In this document: positions 36,988 through 44,500 of the stretch, in pieces
Position numbering within the stretch: position 1 is the stretch's first letter
Layout: each line of letters begins with the position of its first letter
Assembly: GCF_900113305.1 (NCBI RefSeq)
Contig: NZ_FOOW01000020.1
Location: forward strand, 1 to 52,799
Length of the DNA stretch: 52,799 bases
From: Prevotella sp. KH2C16
GTDB taxonomy: Bacteria > Bacteroidota > Bacteroidia > Bacteroidales > Bacteroidaceae
Reading direction: 5' to 3'
Translations under genes and position numbers: made by a program
Notes under the pieces: model-generated
What the model saw: only the letters and a program-made list of their open reading frames with translations
Databases searched by the model: none
Told to the model about the DNA's origin: nothing

Positions 36988-37457
36988 GATTTATTTTGTT
37001 TTGAAATTAACAATTCGATTTTCTTCAAACGTTCCTTGTATTTTGTTTCAGGAAATAGAGATATTGCTTTGATTGCAACACGTTTCTCGCTTTCGTAGTC
37101 TTTTGCCTTGCGGTATAAAACAAGCAACCTATCAAAAGAGTGTCTTGCAGGGTAGCAGTCCCCTTTTATGTTGTCTTCATATACTGATATTGCTTCGCTA
37201 ATTTTTCCTTGCTTCTCAAGCTTAATACCCTTATTATTTAGCTCTACACATTTGTATAACTTTTCCGTTCTTTTTTTTCGTTCAACTCTTTTTGCTTCCA
37301 ATTCGTCAAGCCGATATTTAGGAAAAGATATATACCCTTTACTGTCCTCTGTAAGCCAGTACAAGTCTTCTGGTATTATTCCTCCTTCCATGAATTCCTG
37401 TATAAAGTCCATACGTCTGACCTTTACGTATCCATTTGTAAGGTTAATCACTTTCAT
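36984..37457 (-). CDS. TPR-like cytoplasmic protein of the leftward cargo block
   Basis: 157 residues from ATG 37457, preceded by CAAAGAGCA, the phage's usual start context. The N-terminal 60 residues are a small domain (VINLTNGYVKVRRMDFIQEF, GYISFPKYRLDEL). The rest is helical repeats of TPR kind (LNNKGIKLEKQGKISEAISVYED, RLLVLYRKAKDYESEKRVAIKAI). It begins the leftward operon and would be expressed from its own promoter in a lysogen. Protein-binding role is inferred. Confidence 0.65.
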   Translation of the reverse strand: MKVINLTNGYVKVRRMDFIQEFMEGGIIPEDLYWLTEDSKGYISFPKYRLDELEAKRVERKKRTEKLYKCVELNNKGIKLEKQGKISEAISVYEDNIKGDCYPARHSFDRLLVLYRKAKDYESEKRVAIKAISLFPETKYKERLKKIELLISKQNKS

Positions 37458-37482
37458 TGCTCTTTGTGTTTGATTAGTAATG

Positions 37483-37514
37483 CAAATATAGTAAAATTGT
37501 TTGATTTTACCAAA
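37483..37514 (-). promoter_or_regulatory. Leftward promoter of the cargo block
   Basis: On the minus strand TTTG (37511-37514) and TATATTTG (37483-37490) lie 20 nt apart, 25-30 nt upstream of the ATG at 37457. It is independent of the late rightward promoters. Confidence 0.7.
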
Positions 37515-37567
37515 TTCCAAGAGAAAAGTTATTTATATTATTTGATGGCATGTAAAACACATATCTT

Positions 37568-37643
37568 TAAAGTTAAATAACCTTTAACTTGTTGATTTTC
37601 AGTAAGTTATATTTGGTAATCTCGCAAAAAATGACTACCTTTA
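37568..37643 (+). promoter_or_regulatory. Accessory promoter repeat, copy 4
   Basis: Almost the same as the copies at 14851 and 30699: GTTAAATAACCTTTAAC, GTTGATTTTCAGTAAG, TTTG at 37612-37615 and TACCTTTA at 37636-37643 (20-nt spacing), then ACAATAACAATTAAAA up to AAAGAGCA-ATG 37685. Confidence 0.75.
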
Positions 37644-37684
37644 CATTATCAAAATAAAACAATAACAATTAAAATTAAAGAGCA

Positions 37685-38008
37685 ATGAAGAAGTCGGAAT
37701 TTGTTGAAATCGAGAGAAAGATTAAAAGTGAGTTAGAGAATACTTTTATGCTATACAACTCAGGAAAGTTAAGCAAATATTCTTTTCAGATATTCCTAAA
37801 GGGTGTTCTCGAAATTTCTCCTAAATACTTCCTCACTGAAGAAGGTAATCTTATTAAGTTAGAAGATTTTGAAGTTGAAGAATACAAAGATTTTGTTATC
37901 TCGGAAATTATAGATGATATTGATAACTGGGGCAATAGATGTATGGATACAATTAATGGCAGTAATTCTTTTATTTGGTCGTTCGTTTCAGATGAAATTT
38001 TTTACTAA
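37685..38008 (+). CDS. Hypothetical helical protein
   Basis: 107 residues, helical and acidic (EFVEIERKIKSELENTFMLYN, EVEEYKDFVISEIIDDIDNW). It starts behind promoter copy 4 and leads into the methyltransferase gene 19 nt downstream. The family is not recognised; a partner or regulator of the methyltransferase is only positional inference. Confidence 0.5.
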   Translation: MKKSEFVEIERKIKSELENTFMLYNSGKLSKYSFQIFLKGVLEISPKYFLTEEGNLIKLEDFEVEEYKDFVISEIIDDIDNWGNRCMDTINGSNSFIWSFVSDEIFY

Positions 38009-38027
38009 TGACTAATATTTAAGATCA

Positions 38028-39464
38028 ATGGATTTATTTACAAAGAATACGGATTTTTACCCCACACCAATAGAGGTTATCAATACAATGATGCTCGGTG
38101 AGGATTTTATCGGCAAGACTATACTTGAGCCGTCTGCCGGAAGTGGAAATATTGTAAAGTGGCTGAAAGAGAATGGAGTCGGAGAAGTTATTGCTTGCGA
38201 AAATGACCCTACGCTGTGCAAACTACTGCAAGGTGAGTGCGAGCTTATAGCAGAAGATTTCCTTTCTGTCAAAGCAGAAGATATTAGTCATGTGGATTTT
38301 ATCGTGATGAACCCTCCATTTAGCGATGGAGTAAAGCACATCAAGCATGCTTTTGAAATAGCACCGGCAGGGTGTACCATTATTTCTCTGTGCAACAGTT
38401 CAAATCTCGAACATAGATATACAGGTGCAATGAAGGAGTTATACGAGCTTGTAGAGTTGTATGGTTGTTCTGAATATCTCGGAACTGTGTTTGACACTGC
38501 AGAGCGGAAAACCAATGTTGGCGTTTCTCTTATCAAGCTATACAAGGAGGGAGAAAACGAAGATGAGTTCGACGGATATATGTTCTCTGATGAGGAAGAT
38601 AGTCTTGACAGAAACGAAACGGAGGGTATTGTTCAGTATAACGTAGTAAGGGATATGGTAAACCGTTATACCGCCGCGGTTAAGTTGTTTGATGAAACAA
38701 TGGAAGCTGCAAACAAGATTAACGAGGTGGCTAAATTCTCAGATGAAAGATTTGATTATATCCCAATCCGTTTTGCAACAGTTGATACAAAAGGTTCTGC
38801 TGTAAATATTACTCGTCAGCAGTATAAGAAACAACTACAAAAGTATTATTGGCGTATCATCTTCTCGAAACTGAATATGGAGAAGTATGCTACCAATAGC
38901 TTGCGTGAACAAATTAATAAGTTCATTGAAAAACAGGTTAATGTTCCGTTTACTATGCACAATATTTATCAAGTGGTAAGCATGGTAGTACAGACAACAG
39001 GTCAGCGTATGGATAAGGCGTTATTGGAGGCGTTCGACCTGATTTGCTCTTTCTCCGCAGAAAACTCAACGGCTGGGGAGAAGTGGAAGACCAATGCCAA
39101 TTATATGGTTAATCGAAAGTTTATCGTTCCATATGTTGTTGATTACGACTCTCGTTATAGCAGCCTTTACGGACATTTGAGGTTACATTATGGAGGCAAT
39201 GAGTATAAGATTGAAGACGTTGTAAAAGCTCTGTGCTATATCACAGGAACGAATTATGATAGTATTCAAAATCTACATCGGTTTGTCGATAACAATAAAA
39301 TGTCTTATGGCACTTGGTATGAGTGGGCGTTCTTTAGGATTAAAGGTTTCAAGAAAGGAACGATGCACTTTGAGTTCCTTGATGAAGATGTATGGATGAA
39401 ATTTAATCAAGCAGTTGCTAAACAAAGAGGCTGGGTGCTGCCAAAGAAAAGTAAAAAGAAATAA
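38028..39464 (+). CDS. DNA adenine methyltransferase-like protein with DUF4942
   Basis: 478 residues. SAM-binding motif I is ILEPSAGSGN (~32-41) and catalytic motif IV is IVMNPPF (~92-98). The N-terminal FYPTPIEVINTMML is typical of phage N6-adenine methyltransferases. The C-terminal half corresponds to DUF4942 (YYWRIIFSKLNMEKYATNSL, then HNIYQVV). No restriction enzyme gene is next to it, so it may protect phage DNA from host nucleases or mark it for timing. It sits between cargo and scaffold genes, in its own unit with a terminator after it. Confidence 0.85.
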   Translation: MDLFTKNTDFYPTPIEVINTMMLGEDFIGKTILEPSAGSGNIVKWLKENGVGEVIACENDPTLCKLLQGECELIAEDFLSVKAEDISHVDFIVMNPPFSDGVKHIKHAFEIAPAGCTIISLCNSSNLEHRYTGAMKELYELVELYGCSEYLGTVFDTAERKTNVGVSLIKLYKEGENEDEFDGYMFSDEEDSLDRNETEGIVQYNVVRDMVNRYTAAVKLFDETMEAANKINEVAKFSDERFDYIPIRFATVDTKGSAVNITRQQYKKQLQKYYWRIIFSKLNMEKYATNSLREQINKFIEKQVNVPFTMHNIYQVVSMVVQTTGQRMDKALLEAFDLICSFSAENSTAGEKWKTNANYMVNRKFIVPYVVDYDSRYSSLYGHLRLHYGGNEYKIEDVVKALCYITGTNYDSIQNLHRFVDNNKMSYGTWYEWAFFRIKGFKKGTMHFEFLDEDVWMKFNQAVAKQRGWVLPKKSKKK

Positions 39465-39488
39465 AGTTTTATTTTATCACTCATTTAG

Positions 39489-39521
39489 GTGGTAGGTGTA
39501 TCATGCACTTGCCACTTTTTT
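39489..39521 (+). terminator. Rho-independent terminator after the methyltransferase
   Basis: 10-bp stem GTGGTAGGTG/CACTTGCCAC with two wobble pairs, a 7-nt loop and TTTTTT. It separates the methyltransferase unit from the next late promoter. Confidence 0.8.
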
Positions 39522-39560
39522 GTGTTCAAAAAAACCATGCAAAATATTTTTCTTAATTTT

Positions 39561-39592
39561 ATTTGTTAATCAAATAAATTTAAGTATATTTG
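39561..39592 (+). promoter_or_regulatory. Late promoter with palindrome (capsid operon)
   Basis: ATTTGTTAATCAAAT (39561-39575) overlaps TTTG 39562-39565; TATATTTG is at 39585-39592 (19-nt spacing). Nearly identical to the portal and tail-tip promoters. Confidence 0.8.
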
Positions 39593-39596
39593 TAGT

Positions 39597-39710
39597 CGAA
39601 AGCGTGTGAAGTTGCACGCAACAGAACTGGTCGTAATTTCATTGCTCTAACGGTGTAGTTCTACCGACTATGGTCTGCTTGCGTTCACTCGCATTGCAGG
39701 CCATTTTTTT
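39597..39710 (+). terminator. Late leader RNA ending in a terminator upstream of the scaffold gene
   Basis: Between the late promoter and the scaffold start is a leader of roughly 115 nt. It has a GCGTG/CACGC hairpin (39601-39618), a GGTCG/CGACT pairing option, and then a strong terminator at 39670-39704. The terminator stem is ATGGTCTGC/GCAGGCCAT (one wobble) enclosing TGCG/CGCA, followed by T7. So the capsid operon starts behind a terminator: either an attenuated or antiterminated leader, or a separate small RNA. Confidence 0.6.
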
Positions 39711-39728
39711 ATTTATAAATAAATCGCA

Positions 39729-40484
39729 ATGAAGAAACATTTTAGGAAAGTGTTGGAAGCACTGAAAACAAGTAAGGACATTAAGGCGCTTGGGTTCAGT
39801 CGCAGAGAGTTGAAGGGTGTTGCTGCCAAGATTGCCGACAAACTTGACTCCGAGATTAAAGAAGATGCAACTGATGATGAAATTCAGGAAGCAGTAGACG
39901 ATGCCATTGATGCCGCTCTGCCATTCCTCCAGTTCTCACAGACGGTATCAGAACGCCGTGTCCAGTCTTACAAGGAAGCTCACCCTGCTAACGAGGAAGA
40001 TGATGAGGAATACGATGATGACGATGACGAGCCAGCAACTCGTAAGAATCGTAAGAGTCAGACTTCCAAGAAAGGCAAGAAGAGCGAGGATGAAGACGGT
40101 GAGGAATCTTCACTTGCCAAGGCTCTGAAACCATTGATGGATAAACTCGATGGCATGCAGTCTGAGATTACAGCATTGAAGAGCGGCAAGACAGCCGACA
40201 GCCGTAAGGCCAAGCTCGAAAAACTGCTGAAGAATACAGGTAAGTTCGGTGAGAGAACGCTCAAAGCCTTCAACCGTATGTCATTCAAGGATGATGAGGA
40301 GTTTGAGGATTTCTACGACGAGGTCGAAGCAGACCTTGAAACAGAGAACCAAGAACGTGCCAATCGTGGGCTTGACAAATTGGGTGCACCCGATGCTACT
40401 GCCGGAGCTGCAAACAAGCGAGCTAAAAAGAATGACGAAGAGGTAATGTCCGATGATGAGGTAAAGGAGCTGGCTAAACTTTAA
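39729..40484 (+). CDS. Capsid scaffolding protein
   Basis: 251 residues, highly acidic and helical with a disordered centre (EEDDEEYDDDDDEPATRKNRK). A coiled coil (LAKALKPLMDKLDGMQSEITAL) and a KKNDEEVMSDDEVKELAKL tail follow. This composition and its place directly before decoration and capsid genes fit a scaffold that guides capsid assembly and is lost or cut on maturation. No protease domain is seen. Confidence 0.7.
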   Translation: MKKHFRKVLEALKTSKDIKALGFSRRELKGVAAKIADKLDSEIKEDATDDEIQEAVDDAIDAALPFLQFSQTVSERRVQSYKEAHPANEEDDEEYDDDDDEPATRKNRKSQTSKKGKKSEDEDGEESSLAKALKPLMDKLDGMQSEITALKSGKTADSRKAKLEKLLKNTGKFGERTLKAFNRMSFKDDEEFEDFYDEVEADLETENQERANRGLDKLGAPDATAGAANKRAKKNDEEVMSDDEVKELAKL

Positions 40485-40517
40485 TCATCGAAAAGTTTAA
40501 GTTTAATTTTAACACAA

Positions 40518-40928
40518 ATGGGTGCAAAAGCAAATTTAGCAAACGAGCCGACCAAGATTGTAACTGGTATCGACTCTGTTGTTATCCGTCAGTACAATGG
40601 CGGTATTGCAGGTGGCCGCACGCTTGATATGACAGACTTCAAGGAGGATGTTATCAAGGCTGGTCATCTTGTAATCCGCACACTTGATGAGGATAATGTG
40701 AATTACGTCTACAAGCCTATGCCTGTTGATGGTGGGGCTTATAAGGCTCTTCCAGAAAAGCATGAGTATGTAGGTGTTGTTGTCTGCTCCAAGCCAGCCA
40801 ACGAGCCTCTTGTTGGCGTGATGGATGACGGACGTGTGAACGACAAGGCTATGCCTTATCCTATCACGGAGGAAATGCGGAAAGCTATCAAGACGGCTAT
40901 CCCTACTCTTATTTTTGAACACGATTAA
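40518..40928 (+). CDS. Head decoration / head-fibre-like protein
   Basis: 136 residues: DSVVIRQYNGGIAGGRTLDM, KAGHLVIRTLDEDN and EYVGVVVCSKPANEPLVGVMDDGRVN give a small beta-rich fold like the lambda-D-type decoration proteins of Bacteroidota phages (a G-x-x-V-I... VGVV pattern). Its place between scaffold and capsid fits. It probably stabilises the expanded capsid. Confidence 0.65.
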   Translation: MGAKANLANEPTKIVTGIDSVVIRQYNGGIAGGRTLDMTDFKEDVIKAGHLVIRTLDEDNVNYVYKPMPVDGGAYKALPEKHEYVGVVVCSKPANEPLVGVMDDGRVNDKAMPYPITEEMRKAIKTAIPTLIFEHD

Positions 40929-40943
40929 CAAAGGAGGTAAGAA

Positions 40944-42257
40944 ATGAAAGAATCACTTTTTATCCAGTTCATTGCCAGCATCTGGCCTAAGCTGGGTCTT
41001 TACATCAAGGAGAAGGAGGCTCCGGTAAAGCGCACTTACCTCCACAAGACTATGCTCACTCCTGTGTATAGTTCAGACCAGAAGTGGGAGGGAACATCTG
41101 CAAAGACAACCTACGTTGCTGCTGATATGGTAGCAATGGATTCTCCGCTGCCTATCAAGAAGCGTGGTACACTTGCTACTTCCAATGGTAAGTTGCCAAA
41201 GGTCGGTATGAAGAAGATTCTTCGTGAGACAGAGATTAACGCTCTTAATATCATGAATGCCCACTATGAAATGACCAAAGATCCAGATGCAAAGAAAGCA
41301 GAGAAACAGCGTATTCTCACGAAGCTGCTGAATGATGGTGAAGCTTGCTCTATTGGTATTGACGAGAAAAACGAAGCAAACTTCCTTACAGCTTTGTCTG
41401 ATGGCGTGATGCTTGTTGAGGATGAGGATAACATAGGCACTGGCTTGCGTGTTGACTTCGGCTATCTTGATGAGAATACCTTTGGAACAATCGTCAAGGG
41501 TCATGTAAGCTACGAGGATATTGAGAACATCAAGAGTAAGGCTGATGCAGATGGCAATACCATCACTACTCTTATGCTCGCAAAGTCTAAGCTGAATGAA
41601 ATCCGAAAGGAGCGTTGGGCTCGTGAGTTGGTTGCCGATGCAGACGATAAGGTTTACACAGATGATTCTACTCTGAAAGTTCCATCAGTCAAGAAGTTTA
41701 CAGAAGCATTTGAAGATGAGTTTGACATCAAACTGCAAGTCGTCGATCGCTCTGTTATCTTCGAGAAGAATGGTGTTCAGAAGAGCAAGAAGCCGTGGAA
41801 CGCAGACAGAATGGTATTCCTCTGCTCTGATGTGGTAGGCTCGCTCGTATGGGGTTCACTCGCAGAAGCTACGAATCCTGTTGAGGGTGTCAAGTATGTT
41901 ACCGTTGATCAGTATAAGTTAATTAGCAAGTTTTCCAAGACAGACCCATTGCAGGAGTTTACCAATGGTCAGTCACTTGTTCTTCCTGTTATCGAAGATG
42001 TGGATAAGATTTATGTTCTTGACTGCACAGAAACAAAGTCTGCTGAGGTTGATACCACAGCGGAGCAGTCTGATGCATCTGATGAGTTCACTACCGTAAA
42101 CGGTAAGAAGTACAAGAAAGCAGACCTTGTCGCTCAACTGAAAGCTCTTGGCGTGAAGATTGCCAAGAATGCAAAGGATGAGACGGTTATCGCTGCCGTC
42201 AATGCTTTGAGTGATGAACAGGAGGAAACTCTTTTCGCTAACGTAGAATCCGTATAA
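40944..42257 (+). CDS. Major capsid protein
   Basis: 437 residues, by size, position and content: LTPVYSSDQKWEGTSAKTTYVAADMVAMDS near the N-terminus, PLPIKKRGTLATSNGKLPKVGM, and PLQEFTNGQSLVLPVIEDVDKIYVLD near the C-terminus resemble gpE/HK97-fold capsid proteins of Bacteroidota phages. An appended ~45-residue C-terminal helix-extended-loop-helix-like segment (KKADLVAQLKALGVKIAKN, then ETVIAAVNAL) recalls LEM/HeH domains. It has a strong AAGGAGG ribosome site, unlike most genes here, fitting very high output. Confidence 0.8.
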   Translation: MKESLFIQFIASIWPKLGLYIKEKEAPVKRTYLHKTMLTPVYSSDQKWEGTSAKTTYVAADMVAMDSPLPIKKRGTLATSNGKLPKVGMKKILRETEINALNIMNAHYEMTKDPDAKKAEKQRILTKLLNDGEACSIGIDEKNEANFLTALSDGVMLVEDEDNIGTGLRVDFGYLDENTFGTIVKGHVSYEDIENIKSKADADGNTITTLMLAKSKLNEIRKERWARELVADADDKVYTDDSTLKVPSVKKFTEAFEDEFDIKLQVVDRSVIFEKNGVQKSKKPWNADRMVFLCSDVVGSLVWGSLAEATNPVEGVKYVTVDQYKLISKFSKTDPLQEFTNGQSLVLPVIEDVDKIYVLDCTETKSAEVDTTAEQSDASDEFTTVNGKKYKKADLVAQLKALGVKIAKNAKDETVIAAVNALSDEQEETLFANVESV

Positions 42258-42259
42258 TT

Positions 42260-42586
42260 ATGAAGACAGTCTTGCAAGCACTCCGTGATGAGGTACATTA
42301 CCCTATTCCAGTAGGGTTTGTAGAGAATAAACTCATAGAACGCCAGTTGGATGGCGATGTTGAATATTCGTATGAAATAGCGCAGTCCAACGAGTGGAAA
42401 GGTGCGCTTGCAGACTGTCTTTATTCTCTTCTGCAAGCCGTGAATTATTCGGAATCTGACAAGAGCGTAGGAGTTCTATCGGATAAGGATAAGGAACGGC
42501 TATTGGTTCGCATAAACTCATTGTATAAGTCTATTGGTGAAGCCACGGTAAACCTTGGTCAGCCGATGGTATATATCGGAGAATGA
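42260..42586 (+). CDS. Head-tail connector (DUF6706-type)
   Basis: 108 residues: MKTVLQALRDEVHYPIPVGFVENKLIERQL is the N-terminal signature of the DUF6706 family found right after the capsid gene in Bacteroidota phages. It is followed by LADCLYSLLQAVNYSESDKSV. The family is presumed to be the gp6-like adaptor that joins portal and tail. Starts 2 nt after the capsid stop. Confidence 0.7.
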   Translation: MKTVLQALRDEVHYPIPVGFVENKLIERQLDGDVEYSYEIAQSNEWKGALADCLYSLLQAVNYSESDKSVGVLSDKDKERLLVRINSLYKSIGEATVNLGQPMVYIGE

Positions 42587-42587
42587 T

Positions 42588-42926
42588 ATGGCTGTACTTG
42601 ATTTTGCCGCACATACACTCAGCTATCAGATTGTAACGCAGGGGCATGAAGACCCGGAAACTGGCGACTATGTAAAAGGTCAAACATCTTGGGTTGATAA
42701 TGCCTACAAATGCGATATAGTCCCTGCTGGCAAGGCAAATGGAATTGCTATCCCAGATGGGAGCGTACAGACATACTCATACACCGTGTATAACCTGCCA
42801 CAGGATTGTCGTGAGTTTTTGTACGGAGAGAAAATCCGCATCAATTTCTACGGCAAAGGAGAAGGCAAGGTCTTTACAGTGTTAGGTTTCCACCGCTACC
42901 AGCATCAGTGCAAGATTTGGATTTGA
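42588..42926 (+). CDS. Head closure / neck protein
   Basis: 112 residues from ATG 42588 (MAVLDFAAHTLSYQIV). Beta-rich with TSWVDNAYKCDIVPAGKANG and KIRINFYGKGEGKVFTVLGFHRYQHQCKIW, like the SPP1 gp16/stopper-type proteins. The order portal adaptor, this protein, HK97-gp10-like supports a head-closure role. Assigned mainly by position. Confidence 0.55.
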   Translation: MAVLDFAAHTLSYQIVTQGHEDPETGDYVKGQTSWVDNAYKCDIVPAGKANGIAIPDGSVQTYSYTVYNLPQDCREFLYGEKIRINFYGKGEGKVFTVLGFHRYQHQCKIWI

Positions 42927-42927
42927 A

Positions 42928-43410
42928 ATGGCAATACGAATGGTAACACCTGCAAGCGCAGTAGATAAAATCCTCTACAAGGCATTTGAGATTTTGAAAA
43001 ATGAAATCTCTATGTGTCTTGCGAAGTTGGGTGAGGAATGTATTGTCAAAATCAGAGACAGGTCGGGTGAGGAAAGTTGGTATGACCAAACTGGCAATCT
43101 CCGTTCGTCAATCGGCTATGCTGTTTATGACCACGGAGTAAAGCAACTGCAATCTGCTTTCAGAACTGTTTTACAAGGCAGTGAGGGAAGTTCGGAGGGT
43201 CAGAAGATGATAAGCCAGTTAGGAAAGGAATACTCCAGCACCTACGCATTGGTAGTGGTAGCCGGAATGAACTATGCAGACCATGTGGAAGCTCTCGAGA
43301 ACAAGGATGTATTGGCATCGACGGAACTTTGGGCTAAGGGCGTTATCAACGCCCGGCTTGAAAGAGCCAAGAAGGCCGCTATTGTCAAGATTGAAAAATT
43401 GGTAGCATGA
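42928..43410 (+). CDS. HK97 gp10-like tail completion protein
   Basis: 160 residues: a basic N-terminal helix with CLAKLGEECIVKIRDRS, then WYDQTGNLRSSIGYAVYDHGV, and AGMNYADHVEALENKDVLAST. The T-G-x-L-R-x-S-I motif followed by Y-A-x-x-V-E is the HK97 gp10 signature. It starts right after the closure gene and overlaps the next by 4 nt. Confidence 0.75.
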   Translation: MAIRMVTPASAVDKILYKAFEILKNEISMCLAKLGEECIVKIRDRSGEESWYDQTGNLRSSIGYAVYDHGVKQLQSAFRTVLQGSEGSSEGQKMISQLGKEYSSTYALVVVAGMNYADHVEALENKDVLASTELWAKGVINARLERAKKAAIVKIEKLVA

Positions 43411-43823
43411 AATCAGATATAGACATTAAGGATGACCTTTGGAAAGTAATCAATAAGTCTTCCCTCCTTAAAGAGGTAACAGGCAAGTTGAAGAAAACCT
43501 CAGTACGTCCGAAAGGTTCACGCAGTGAGGATATAGTTATCTCCATTCTTGCTAATGATACCAAGCAGAAGCAAGTCGCTTATGTAAATGTCAATATCTA
43601 TGTTGCCGATGACGATGTAAGCGGACAAAACGAGGAACAGACAGCCCGATTACGAAAACTCTGTCAGATGTCATTCGACCTTTTCGACAACGTGCGAGGA
43701 AACGACTTCCGCCTATCTCTCACAGACCCAAACTTTGAATGTGGTCAGAGAGTGATAGAATCGGCAGGAACTTCAGAACACGTGATAAACAATAAAATTT
43801 TATATCAAATCATAAACGAATAA
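43407..43823 (+). CDS. Tail terminator-like protein
   Basis: 138 residues: LWKVINKSSLLKEVTGKLKKTS, EDIVISILANDTKQKQVAYVNVNIYVADD and the C-terminal FECGQRVIESAGTSEHVINNKILYQII. The mixed alpha/beta pattern (one helix then strands, with V-I-x-I and V-N-V-x-I-Y-V) and position before the major tail protein agree with tail terminators of the lambda gpU type. Confidence 0.55.
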   Translation: MKSDIDIKDDLWKVINKSSLLKEVTGKLKKTSVRPKGSRSEDIVISILANDTKQKQVAYVNVNIYVADDDVSGQNEEQTARLRKLCQMSFDLFDNVRGNDFRLSLTDPNFECGQRVIESAGTSEHVINNKILYQIINE

Positions 43824-43827
43824 AGTT

Positions 43828-44346
43828 ATGTCAAAACCGATTGGATGGGGCAAGTGTCATATTATTACCAAAGACCTTGATACCCCAAGTGCAAAGTGGA
43901 CAAAGATTGGAACTCCGAAAGAGAATACAACTAAGCTCACGCCTACTAAGGGCGACAAGAAAGAAGCCCCTATTGAGGGTGGTGAGAACGAGGCAGTAAA
44001 GTATTCTGCTAACAAGTATGTGCTTGAATATGTATTGCGCCGTCTTGCAGGGCGCAAGAAGCCTTTCAAGGATGCAAATGGTGTAATAGCACACCGCTAT
44101 GCAATCTTCGTTCAGCCAGAGGATATTACTGTTCCCGGCCCTCGCATGGACAACACCGTTGTATCTCTTGCTGATGAGTTTGGAACAGAGGAAGGCGGGT
44201 TGCTCACTTACAACCACGACGGACTGAAACCTGACAGTGGTAATATCGTCAAGTGGAGCACTATCGCTACAGACCTCTCTACAATCGCAGAGGGTGAAAC
44301 TCTCGAAGATACAGCGGTAGTATTTACTGATGTAGATGCTGATTAA
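43828..44346 (+). CDS. Major tail protein
   Basis: 172 residues: SKPIGWGKCHIITKDLDTPSAKWTKIGTPK is the start of phage tube proteins seen in Bacteroidota; WGKCHI... and later GGLLTYNHDGLKPDSGNIVKW fit a tube domain, and ALEY...-like strands lie between. It lies between the tail terminator and the tail chaperone, so tube subunit is the best call. A tRNA follows directly. Confidence 0.7.
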   Translation: MSKPIGWGKCHIITKDLDTPSAKWTKIGTPKENTTKLTPTKGDKKEAPIEGGENEAVKYSANKYVLEYVLRRLAGRKKPFKDANGVIAHRYAIFVQPEDITVPGPRMDNTVVSLADEFGTEEGGLLTYNHDGLKPDSGNIVKWSTIATDLSTIAEGETLEDTAVVFTDVDAD

Positions 44347-44375
44347 GGTAATCAGATTGTAGGATAACGGACAAT

Positions 44376-44413
44376 GCGGAAAGACGCATGACAGCACGGA
44401 CAGACGGCAATAT
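44376..44413 (+). repeat. Conserved tRNA leader, copy 2
   Basis: GCGGAAAGACGCATGACA, then CGGACAGACG and ATAT, in the same order and spacing as the sequence preceding the tRNA-Gly pair at 23837. The start pairs as ATGCG/CGCAT. Confidence 0.65.
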
Positions 44414-44485
44414 CGCAGGTTGGAGAAGCGGTATCTCATTACGCTCATAACGTAAAGAACGGTGGTTCGATTCCACCACCTGCAA
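44414..44485 (+). tRNA. tRNA-Met (anticodon CAT), initiator-like
   Basis: The acceptor stem CGCAGGT/ACCTGCA has C1 opposite A72. The D stem is GAGA/TCTC (A11-T24), the anticodon stem TTACG/CGTAA with loop CTCATAA (CAT), and the T arm GGTGG/CCACC with TTCGATT. The discriminator is A. The C1-A72 mismatch and purine-11/pyrimidine-24 pair are initiator-tRNA identity marks. The three G:C pairs usual above the anticodon loop are not present (only C:G and G:C, then A:T). Encoded tail is CTA, not CCA. It lies between tail genes. Confidence 0.8.
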
Positions 44486-44500
44486 CTAAATGATTCGACT

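Noticed and set aside
44414..44485. Reading the CAT tRNA as tRNA-Ile (lysidine-modified)
   Set aside because: C1 opposite A72 and A11-T24 are initiator marks not expected in tRNA-Ile(CAT). I keep Met-initiator-like but note it is not proven.
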